Positions 31,240-38,834 of a stretch of DNA of 38,834 nt are shown here, one piece after another. The stretch is taken from contig JAKFVP010000276.1 in NCBI GenBank assembly GCA_021732175.1, positions 1 through 38,834 of the forward strand. Reading direction: 5' to 3'. Origin of the DNA: Bradyrhizobium sp. Lineage in GTDB: Bacteria > Pseudomonadota > Alphaproteobacteria > Rhizobiales > Xanthobacteraceae. The position numbers were made by a program, and so were the translations under genes. Under the pieces are notes generated by a model, which was not told the origin of the DNA, did no database searches, and saw only the letters and a program-made list of their open reading frames with translations. Numbering within the stretch: the stretch's first letter is position 1; each line of letters opens with the position of its first letter.

Positions 31240-31533
31240 TTTCTCCCCGGCGGCCGCGCCGGCACGCCGATGTTCTTTTTGAGCACTGCTACGCCACCGC
31301 GCGCAAAGCGCACGGAGCCGTTACTCACCTGCAGCAGTGATTGCAACGAAAGTCCTCCCCCTCATGCGCTTCGCCGTCTTGGCTGCCCCTAAAGGGAACA
31401 GCGGCCTATCCGGCCGTGCAGGCGTGAGCAGGCCGCACCATTTCAGCGCGCCTTGCCGCCGTCAATGGGAAAAAGGACAAATTGACGCGGGGGTTAGGCG
31501 GTGTACCGGGAATAAACGCCGCCGCCCAAAAAT

Positions 31534-32565
31534 TCAGCCGCCGGTCACGCTCATGTGCCGGCTGACGCTCGGCCGATTGTGGCGGCGATCGATGATGAAG
31601 TCGTGGCCCTTTGGCTTCAGCCCAATGGCGCGGTCGATCGCGGCGGCAAGCAGATCGTCGTCCGCAGAACTACGGAGCGGTTTGCGCAAATCCGAGGCAT
31701 CCTCATGCCCGAGGCAGGTGTGCAGCGTGCCGGTGCAGGTGATGCGCACGCGGTTGCAGGATTCGCAGAAGTTGTGCGTCATCGGCGTGATGAAGCCGAG
31801 CTTGCCGCCGGTCTCGGCGACGCGAACATAGCGGGCGGGCCCGCCGGTCGTCTCGTCGAGATCGACAAGCGTGAACTCGCGCGCGAGCCGTGCGCGCATC
31901 AGCGACAGCGGCACATACTGGTCGAGACGGCCTTCGCCGACATCGCCCATCGGCATCACCTCGATCAACGTCAGTGCCATGCCGTTGCCGTGCGCCCATC
32001 GCATCAACGAGGGAATTTCATCCTCGTTGAGATTCTTCAGCGCCACCGCATTGATCTTCACGGCAAGGCCCGCCACACGCGCCGCCTCGATGCCTGACAG
32101 CACCTTGTCGATGTCGCCCCAGCGGGTGATGGCGCGGAATTTGTCGGCATCCAGCGTGTCCAGCGACACGTTGATGCGGCGCACGCCGCAATCGGCAAGC
32201 TCACCCGCAAAGCGCGCAAGCTGTGAGCCGTTGGTGGTGAGCGTCAGTTCGTCGAGCGCGCCGGTCGAAAGGTGGCGCGACAGCGAGCGCACCAGCGACA
32301 TCACGTTGCGACGGACCAGCGGCTCGCCGCCGGTGAGGCGCAGCTTGCGCACGCCCTTGGCGATGAACGCCGAGCAGAGCCGGTCGAGTTCTTCCAGCGT
32401 CAGCAGGTCTGCCTTGGGCAGGAAGGTCATGTCCTCGGACATGCAATAGAAGCAGCGTAGGTCGCAGCGGTCGGTGACCGAGACGCGCAGATAGCGGATG
32501 GTGCGGCCGAACGGATCGACCATCGGACCAGGCAACGCCTGTTCGGAACTAACAACTCCGCTCAT
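31534..32565 (-). CDS. moaA: GTP 3',8-cyclase MoaA
   Basis: Radical [12 protein letters not shown]-terminal cluster [19 protein letters not shown]-terminal GG. Confidence 0.97.
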   Translation of the reverse strand: MSGVVSSEQALPGPMVDPFGRTIRYLRVSVTDRCDLRCFYCMSEDMTFLPKADLLTLEELDRLCSAFIAKGVRKLRLTGGEPLVRRNVMSLVRSLSRHLSTGALDELTLTTNGSQLARFAGELADCGVRRINVSLDTLDADKFRAITRWGDIDKVLSGIEAARVAGLAVKINAVALKNLNEDEIPSLMRWAHGNGMALTLIEVMPMGDVGEGRLDQYVPLSLMRARLAREFTLVDLDETTGGPARYVRVAETGGKLGFITPMTHNFCESCNRVRITCTGTLHTCLGHEDASDLRKPLRSSADDDLLAAAIDRAIGLKPKGHDFIIDRRHNRPSVSRHMSVTGG

Positions 32566-32675
32566 TCACCTGTACCGGCTTGACGCGTTTGCGGGGCATT
32601 TGCCCCGTCGCCCCCGTAACACAATCTAGGCAGGTTGCAACGCACTCACAATCGGGGCGGTCCCGGAAGCGCGGC

Positions 32676-33131
32676 TCAGCGCGCGGGCGGGGCGCTGGGA
32701 TTGGGGAACGGCGACGCTGATGGGGCTGGGGTCGTGGCCGGCTTCGGTGTCGGTCGTTTGGGCTTGGCGCGGACCGGCTTGGGCGGCGGGCCCGCCGGCT
32801 TCAGTTCCGCAATGACGGGATTGGGATCGATGGTGGTGGAGGCCGGTGTACTGAAATCGCCGGGATTCTGGATCACCTGCACCGGCACGGTGGCGGGCTG
32901 GAACTTGTCCATCGTGAAGGTCACGGAGAAGCCGGCCTCGCCTGGGGGGATACTGATGGAGCAGGGGGTCTTGCAGCTCCGTCCGGTCGACGTGCGGGCT
33001 TCCGCGCCCGACGGGATGGAGTCGAGGTTCACCTGCACCGGCGGCGGCGTGGACTTGAAGGTGTCGAACGAAAACGAGGAGCAGCCGGCGAGGCTCACTC
33101 CCGCGAGGGCGATAACGAAGACACGACGCAT
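32676..33131 (-). CDS. Putative lipoprotein with PEGA-like domain and Pro/Lys-rich tail
   Basis: Lipobox LAGC; VNLDSIPSGAEARTSTGRSCKTPCSISIPPGEAGFSVTFTMDKFQP resembles PEGA; low-complexity PKP tail. Confidence 0.7.
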   Translation of the reverse strand: MRRVFVIALAGVSLAGCSSFSFDTFKSTPPPVQVNLDSIPSGAEARTSTGRSCKTPCSISIPPGEAGFSVTFTMDKFQPATVPVQVIQNPGDFSTPASTTIDPNPVIAELKPAGPPPKPVRAKPKRPTPKPATTPAPSASPFPNPSAPPAR

Positions 33132-33262
33132 GACCGTCACTCAAATTGCGGCGAACTGCCACAATCCCCGCGGCCACCTTAGGAGCGCCGATAAATACCG
33201 GCAAAGCTATAGTTAATTGATGGTTAACGGCCAAAGCTCACAGGGAGCCTAGGAAAATCTGC

Positions 33263-33943
33263 CTATCCGGTTGATTTGAGCAGACTTTCGACCGCCCGCG
33301 GCAGGTCCCTCATATGGTCGATCAGCCGGTCCGGATTTAGCTCGGCGATGGGTGTGTCGGTATAGCCGAACGAGACCCCCACCACGGAAATCCCGGCCCG
33401 GCGGGCCGCGCCGATGTCGGTTCCGGAATCCCCGACCATGACTGAGGCTGACGACTGCCCGCCGGCGCGGGCGATGGTCTGATGCAGGATGGCGGGATCG
33501 GGCTTGGCCACGCCGAACGTATCGGCGCCGCAGATCGCCGCGAACCGCCGGCTCATGTCGAGACGGTCGAGCAGCAGCTTCGACAGCCATTCGAGCTTGT
33601 TGGTGCAGACCGCAAAGCGGTAGCCACGGCTCTGGAGATCATCGAGCGCGGCGTCGAGGCCTTCGAACGGGCGCGACTCGTCGGCGATGTGCTCGGCGTA
33701 ATAATCGATGAAATCGCGCGTCAGGCGGTTGAGCTCCTCGACGCTGACATTGCGGCCTTCCACTTCGAGGCCGCGCTCGATCAGCTTGCGCGCACCGGCG
33801 CCGATCATGTTGCGCGCCGAAGCGAGCGGGACGGGCGGCAGGCCCTCGCGGTCGAGCACGTAGTTGAGGGCGTTGATCAGGTCCGGCGCGGTGTCGACCA
33901 GTGTGCCGTCGAGATCGAATACGACAATGCGGGGATAGGCCAT
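33263..33943 (-). CDS. gph: Phosphoglycolate phosphatase (HAD superfamily)
   Basis: VFDLDGTLVDTAPDLINALN, KPDPAILHQTIARAGG, MVGDSGTDIGAARRAGI. Start MAYPRIVVFD at 33943. Confidence 0.92.
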   Translation of the reverse strand: MAYPRIVVFDLDGTLVDTAPDLINALNYVLDREGLPPVPLASARNMIGAGARKLIERGLEVEGRNVSVEELNRLTRDFIDYYAEHIADESRPFEGLDAALDDLQSRGYRFAVCTNKLEWLSKLLLDRLDMSRRFAAICGADTFGVAKPDPAILHQTIARAGGQSSASVMVGDSGTDIGAARRAGISVVGVSFGYTDTPIAELNPDRLIDHMRDLPRAVESLLKSTG

Positions 33944-34105
33944 GGGTGCAGTCGCTATCGGTCCGAGGCGGGTCCTGCAAGTGGGGAGGCGTGAAATCGC
34001 TGTAAAACCTGCCTTTTTGCTCCGGATAGGGCGTTTTCGGCGCTGTTCCCCGGGCGAAAACGACGCTAGATATCCCGCCCAGCAGGGGCCGGGAGCATTG
34101 CCAAC

Positions 34106-34804
34106 GTGGACATGGAAGCACTTAAGCGGCAGGCCGCGGCACGCGCGCTGGAGCAGGTCCAGGGCGGCATGAAGCTTGGGCTTGGTACCGGCTCGACGGC
34201 GCGGCACTTCGTCGACCTCCTGGGCGAGAAGGTCCGCGCTGGCATGAAGGTGGTGGGCGTGCCGACCTCGGAAGCGACCCGTCTGCAGGCCGAGCAATGC
34301 GGCATTGCCCTGACCACGCTCGACGAGGTCGACCGGCTGGACCTCACCGTCGATGGCGCCGATGAAGTCGATCCGGCGCTCGACCTGATCAAGGGCGGGG
34401 GTGGGGCGCTGCTCCGGGAAAAGATTGTCGCCGCCGCATCGGATCGCATGATCGTGATCGCCGACGAGACCAAATGGGTCGATGCGCTCGGCCGCTTCCC
34501 CCTACCTGTAGAGGTGGTGCCATTTGGGCTTGGCGCCACGAAACGGGCCATCGAACGGGCATTTGCGGCGGCCGGCGTTTCCGGGCAAATGGTGCTCCGG
34601 AAGGGCAAGGATGGCCACGTTTTTGTCACCGATAGTGGCCACTGGATCATCGACGGCCATCTCGGCCGGATCGCTGACGTGCCGCGCCTGGCCGGTCTGT
34701 TGAATGCGATCCCGGGCGTGGTGGAGAGCGGACTTTTTGTCGGTCTCGCCAGCACGGTGATCCTGGCAGGTGCAAACGGAATTCGCGTTGTTGAGCGGCG
34801 GTAA
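34106..34804 (+). CDS. rpiA: Ribose-5-phosphate isomerase A
   Basis: [46 protein letters not shown]. Confidence 0.97.
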   Translation: MDMEALKRQAAARALEQVQGGMKLGLGTGSTARHFVDLLGEKVRAGMKVVGVPTSEATRLQAEQCGIALTTLDEVDRLDLTVDGADEVDPALDLIKGGGGALLREKIVAAASDRMIVIADETKWVDALGRFPLPVEVVPFGLGATKRAIERAFAAAGVSGQMVLRKGKDGHVFVTDSGHWIIDGHLGRIADVPRLAGLLNAIPGVVESGLFVGLASTVILAGANGIRVVERR

Positions 34805-34828
34805 CGCCTGATATCGAGGAGAACTGGA

Positions 34829-35383
34829 ATGAAGCGTTTCACGGGAATCTTGTCGGCGGCAGGTCTTGCAGCCACGTTCGCGCTGGTTGGCGCTCCCGCC
34901 GTGGCACAGGCACCGAAGCAGGGCGCTGCGCCCGCAGCGCCGCAGACACAGCCGCTCAAGCCGGCTTCGCCCGCCGCACTCGCGGCGGCCAGGGAAATAC
35001 TGGCGATGAAGAACGCCTCGGCGATGTATCAGTCGGCCGTTCCCAACATCGTGGAGCAGACCAAGAACGCGCTGATCCAGCAGAACCTCAACTACCAGAA
35101 GGACCTCAACGAGGTTGCGCCTGCGGTCGCCAAGAATCTCGCCGGCCGCGAGAAGGAGATTGGCGAAGGCATGGCGCAGGTCTATGCCAACGAATTCTCC
35201 GAGCAGGAGCTCAAGGATCTCGTCACCTTCTACAAGACCCCGCTGGGACAGAAGCTGCTGATCGCCGAGCCGCGTGCGATCCAGTTCAGCATGGGGTACA
35301 TGAACCAGTGGGCGCTGCAGTTTGCGGGCACCGTGAACGAGGAATTCCGCAAAGAGATGAAGAACCGCAACAAGCCGATCTGA
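34829..35383 (+). CDS. DUF2059 domain-containing exported protein
   Basis: Signal peptide and FSEQELKDLVTFYKTPLGQKLL motif. Confidence 0.9.
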   Translation: MKRFTGILSAAGLAATFALVGAPAVAQAPKQGAAPAAPQTQPLKPASPAALAAAREILAMKNASAMYQSAVPNIVEQTKNALIQQNLNYQKDLNEVAPAVAKNLAGREKEIGEGMAQVYANEFSEQELKDLVTFYKTPLGQKLLIAEPRAIQFSMGYMNQWALQFAGTVNEEFRKEMKNRNKPI

Positions 35384-35415
35384 CGCCGGCTGACGGAAGA
35401 AGGGGCGGAGCGGCC

Positions 35416-36801
35416 ATGGCTGAGTACGACGTCGATCTCTTCGTGATCGGAGGCGGCTCGGGCGGGGTGCGCGCCGCCCGCATCGCGGCGGGCTACGGCG
35501 CCAGGGTGATGGTCGCCGAAGAGTACCGGATGGGCGGCACCTGCGTGATCCGCGGCTGCGTGCCGAAGAAGCTGTTCGTGATCGGCTCGCATGTCCATCA
35601 GGAGATCGAGGACGCCGCTGGCTTCGGCTGGACCATTCCGCCGGCGACGTTCGACTGGCCGACGCTGATCCGCAACAAGGACAAGGAGATCGCACGGCTG
35701 GAAGCGGCCTACACCGCCAATGTCGAAAAGTCCGGCGCGCAGATCGTCAAGAGCCGCGCGGTGTTCGAGGGCCCGCACACACTGCTTCTTGCCGACGGCA
35801 AGAAGGTGACCGCGAAATACGTGCTGATCGCCACCGGCGGCCGGCCCAATCACGGCGCGGAAATTCCAGGGATCGAGCACGTCATCTCCTCCGACGAGGC
35901 GTTCCATCTGGCGCAATTGCCGAAGCGCGTGGTGGTGCAGGGCGGCGGCTATATCGCGCTCGAATTCGCCGGCATCTTCGCAGGCTATGGCAGCGACGTG
36001 ACGCTGGTCTACCGCGGCGAGAACATCCTGCGCGGCTTTGACGACGACGTCCGCGCCCATGTGCGCAAGGAGATGGAGAAGCGCGGCATCACCATCATCA
36101 CCGGCTGCACCATTGATCGCGTCGAAAAGCACGGCAAGGAATTCACGACGCATCTGTCTGGTGGATCGAGCCTTGCCTCCGACCAGGTGATGTTCGCGAT
36201 CGGCCGTCACCCCAACGTCGCCAATCTCGGCCTCGAGAAAGCGGGCGTTGCCATCAATCCGAAGAACGGCGGCATCGCCACCGACGAGTGGTCGAAGACC
36301 TCGGTGCCGCACATCTACGCCATCGGCGACGTCACCCATCGCATCAACCTGACGCCGGTCGCGATCCGCGAGGGCCATGCCTTTGCCGACACCGTGTTCG
36401 GCAAGCGGCCGGTCGAGGTCGACCACGCCAACATCCCGACTGCGGTGTTCTCGCAGCCGGAGGTCGGCACGGTGGGCCTCAGCGAGGCCGAGGCGCGCGC
36501 CAAATACAGCCACGTCGACATCTACAAGGCCGACTTCCGGCCGATCAAGGCGACGATGTCGGGCCGAGACACCCGCGTCCTGATGAAGCTCGTGGTCGAC
36601 GGCACCAGCGATCGCGTGCTCGGCTGTCACATCGTCGGCGATGCCGCCGCCGAGATCATCCAGGCGGTCGCCATCGCGGTGAAGATGAAGGCGACCAAGG
36701 CCGATTTCGACGCCACCATGGCGTTGCATCCGACTGCGGCCGAAGAGCTCGTCACCATGCGCACGCCGACGGCGCGCCACGTCCGCCAGGCGGCGGAATA
36801 A
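35416..36801 (+). CDS. gor: Glutathione-disulfide reductase
   Basis: GGGSGGVRAARIAAGYGARV, redox motif GGTCVIRGCVPKKL, C-terminal HPTAAEELVTMRTP. Confidence 0.96.
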   Translation: MAEYDVDLFVIGGGSGGVRAARIAAGYGARVMVAEEYRMGGTCVIRGCVPKKLFVIGSHVHQEIEDAAGFGWTIPPATFDWPTLIRNKDKEIARLEAAYTANVEKSGAQIVKSRAVFEGPHTLLLADGKKVTAKYVLIATGGRPNHGAEIPGIEHVISSDEAFHLAQLPKRVVVQGGGYIALEFAGIFAGYGSDVTLVYRGENILRGFDDDVRAHVRKEMEKRGITIITGCTIDRVEKHGKEFTTHLSGGSSLASDQVMFAIGRHPNVANLGLEKAGVAINPKNGGIATDEWSKTSVPHIYAIGDVTHRINLTPVAIREGHAFADTVFGKRPVEVDHANIPTAVFSQPEVGTVGLSEAEARAKYSHVDIYKADFRPIKATMSGRDTRVLMKLVVDGTSDRVLGCHIVGDAAAEIIQAVAIAVKMKATKADFDATMALHPTAAEELVTMRTPTARHVRQAAE

Positions 36802-36830
36802 AGGCGGCCGGTCGGGTGGCGGGAGCTTTG

Positions 36831-37193
36831 ATGGTCGACGACGACGAGCCGAGCGAAGAGGTCGACCCCAGCGCGGAGATCGCGATGATCGAGGCCCGGC
36901 TCGAGCACCTTGCCGAGGTGTCCGAGCGTTGCCGCAAGATCATTCTGTTCTCCAAGGCGGCGATTGCGGGCGGCGCTGCGCTGCTGCTGGTGATGCTGTT
37001 CGGCGTGTTCGGCTCCGACCAGGTCGTCGCCATCGGATCGATCGCCGCCGTGCTGGGCGGCATCGTCTCGCTCGGCTCCAATTTCAGCACGCTGCAACAG
37101 ACCACGGAAGCGATCGGCAAGGCCGAGGCGCTGCGCAGGGAGTTGATCGGCCGGATCGAGCTCCGCCTCGTCGGCGGCAGCACGCTGCACTGA
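36831..37193 (+). CDS. Small membrane protein of unknown function
   Basis: Acidic N-terminus, two hydrophobic segments; ORF extends cleanly from ATG 36831. Confidence 0.65.
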   Translation: MVDDDEPSEEVDPSAEIAMIEARLEHLAEVSERCRKIILFSKAAIAGGAALLLVMLFGVFGSDQVVAIGSIAAVLGGIVSLGSNFSTLQQTTEAIGKAEALRRELIGRIELRLVGGSTLH

Positions 37194-37276
37194 GCCGATG
37201 GTTCGCCGCAATTTCGCGGCTCCCGGTTAATCAATTAGACAGATCAAGGTGATACCTCGGACCTCTGAGGCATCGC

Positions 37277-38834
37277 ATGCACGGGACCATCAAGCTCGCG
37301 GACACGCCGTCGCGCACCACAAGCCATTTGTGGGTGGCGCTGCTGCTCTGCGTCGCCGGCGCCCTGGTGCTCGCCGTTCCCGCCTTGCGCACCGGCGTGT
37401 TCGACCAGATGTCGACGGACGATGCGATGCGGCTGGTGGAGGTTCGCGATCTCCTGGCCGGACAATCCTGGTTCGACCTCACCCAATATCGGCTTGACCC
37501 GCCGCATGGCGGCTCGATGCACTGGTCGCGGCTGATCGACGTGCCGATCGCCGGCCTGATCCTGCTGCTGCGTCCGCTGCTCGGCATGGCGGGCGCCGAA
37601 CAGGCCGCGCTCGTGCTGTGGCCGACCGCGATGCTGGCGGCGGCGCTGGTGCTGGTCGGGATGATCGCCGTGCGCATGGCCGGCGGCGCGCGTCGGCAGG
37701 AGTTGGCGCTCGCCGCCATGGTTGCGGCGGCACTGGCAGCGCCCGCGCTGATTCATTTCCGCTCCGGCGCGATCGATCACCACAATGTCCAGATCGTGTT
37801 GCTGCTGTGTTTCCTGTTCTTTGCGGCCGACATCGAGAACCGCGCGCGTTCGGCATTGTTGGCCGGATTGTCGGTGACCACATCGCTGGCTGTTGGTGTC
37901 GAGATGCTGCCGGCGTTTGCGGCCGGATGCGTGGCGGTGCTCGGCCTTGCGATCTGGCGCGGCACCGCAGTCGCCTCGAATGTTGCGGTGTTCGGCGCAA
38001 CACTGGCCGGTTCATCCGTGCTGCTTGCCGCACTGTTGTTGCTGCCGCAGTCCTGGACGGCGCCCGTGTTCGACGCGTTCGGCGGGCCCGTGTTGCTGCT
38101 GCTGACCGGCGGCGGCGTCAGCCTGATGATCGTGAGCGCGGTTGCCGCGCGCTGGCCGGGCCTCCCGTCGCGCCTTGCAGCCGCCGGCGTCAGCGGGTCG
38201 TTGCTGCTGGCGGCATTCTTCGCGGCCTTTCCGCGGTCCATCGCCTCGCCCTATGCTGCCGTCGACCCGCTGGTGACCTCGCTGTGGCTCGACCACGTCG
38301 CCGAGGTGATGTCGCTGAAGACGCTGCTGGCGCTGCAGCCCGAGCGGATTGCAGGCACCTATGCGCCGCCGCTCGCCACGCTCGTCCTGGCCGCCATGGT
38401 GATCTCGCGCGCGCCGCGCAAATTCCGCTTTCGCTGGGCGCTCGCTGCGAGCGTGATCGCCGCGTCGCTTGCGATCAGCCTTTGGCAGATCCGCGGCGCT
38501 GCGGGGGCGACGATGGCGGCAGCGCCCGTGTTCGTGGCGAGCCTTGCCATGCTGTGGCCGTTGATGGAGCGCCGCCGGCTGCTGCTTGCTGTCGTGTTCG
38601 CTTCATCAGCGGTTCTCGGCGCCGCCGGCATGGCCGCACGGCCGCTGCTCGACATGATCGCGCCGCCCGCGAAGATCATTGCCAAACAGGACGGCGTGTC
38701 GACCTGCCGCGGCTATTCCAGTGTCGTGCCGCTCGCCGCATTGCCGCGCGGGCGCATCGTCGCGCCGATCGATCTTGGTCCGGGCATCCTCGCCGCAACC
38801 GAGCATTCCGTCTTTGCCGGTCCGTATCATCGCA
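37277..38834 (+). CDS. Polytopic membrane protein, GT-C/STT3-like (3' end outside window)
   Basis: Frame open from ATG 37277 to the window end, checked codon by codon and absent from the ORF track because it is open-ended. Motifs TDDAMRLVEVRDLLAGQSWFDLTQYRLDPPHGGSMHWSRL and RSGAIDHHNVQ. Confidence 0.75.
   Translation, partial: MHGTIKLADTPSRTTSHLWVALLLCVAGALVLAVPALRTGVFDQMSTDDAMRLVEVRDLLAGQSWFDLTQYRLDPPHGGSMHWSRLIDVPIAGLILLLRPLLGMAGAEQAALVLWPTAMLAAALVLVGMIAVRMAGGARRQELALAAMVAAALAAPALIHFRSGAIDHHNVQIVLLLCFLFFAADIENRARSALLAGLSVTTSLAVGVEMLPAFAAGCVAVLGLAIWRGTAVASNVAVFGATLAGSSVLLAALLLLPQSWTAPVFDAFGGPVLLLLTGGGVSLMIVSAVAARWPGLPSRLAAAGVSGSLLLAAFFAAFPRSIASPYAAVDPLVTSLWLDHVAEVMSLKTLLALQPERIAGTYAPPLATLVLAAMVISRAPRKFRFRWALAASVIAASLAISLWQIRGAAGATMAAAPVFVASLAMLWPLMERRRLLLAVVFASSAVLGAAGMAARPLLDMIAPPAKIIAKQDGVSTCRGYSSVVPLAALPRGRIVAPIDLGPGILAATEHSVFAGPYHR

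Noticed and set aside
31240-31533. ORF 31337..31831 or an sRNA between dctQ and moaA
   Set aside because: The ORF has poor composition and overlaps moaA antisense; no clear RNA structure or promoter-terminator pair seen.
32566-32675. Possible Moco riboswitch upstream of moaA
   Set aside because: Region is short and I could not recognise the conserved Moco RNA architecture.
35230-36780. 516-aa minus-strand ORF
   Set aside because: Antisense to gor with no recognisable domain; a GC-driven shadow frame.

Overview
The window is a high-GC alphaproteobacterial chromosome segment. Protein content and synteny resemble Bradyrhizobium or a close relative; this is inferred from family recognition, not from a search. 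Most of it is ordinary core or metabolic content: a 2-hydroxyacid dehydrogenase (5' truncated), a membrane-anchored alpha/beta hydrolase, ilvD, a CMD-SDR-VOC operon, a stress-type cluster (CBS-BON, host-attachment protein, ChaB, DUF3775), a PhaC-like hydrolase with 3-hydroxyacyl-CoA dehydrogenase, a ChvE-GguA-GguB sugar ABC transporter, dusA, a retropepsin-like protease, a DUF1289 protein, a PdhS/PleC-like histidine kinase, two small exported proteins, a REC-HWE kinase, an Mrp ATPase, a TRAP transporter with two DctP paralogs convergent to DctQM, moaA, gph, rpiA, a DUF2059 protein, gor, and a polytopic GT-C-like protein cut by the right edge. I saw no tRNA, rRNA, CRISPR array, prophage or obvious defence system. 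The most notable items are an in-frame TAA inside an otherwise intact ilvD; a consensus-matching Pho box upstream of chvE; two FNR/FixK-type palindromes flanking the CBS/DUF3775 cluster; a CtrA-type box upstream of the PdhS/PleC-like kinase; EcfG-type promoters ahead of two small exported proteins; a twin REP-like pair inside the sugar transporter operon; and an STT3-like unannotated membrane protein.
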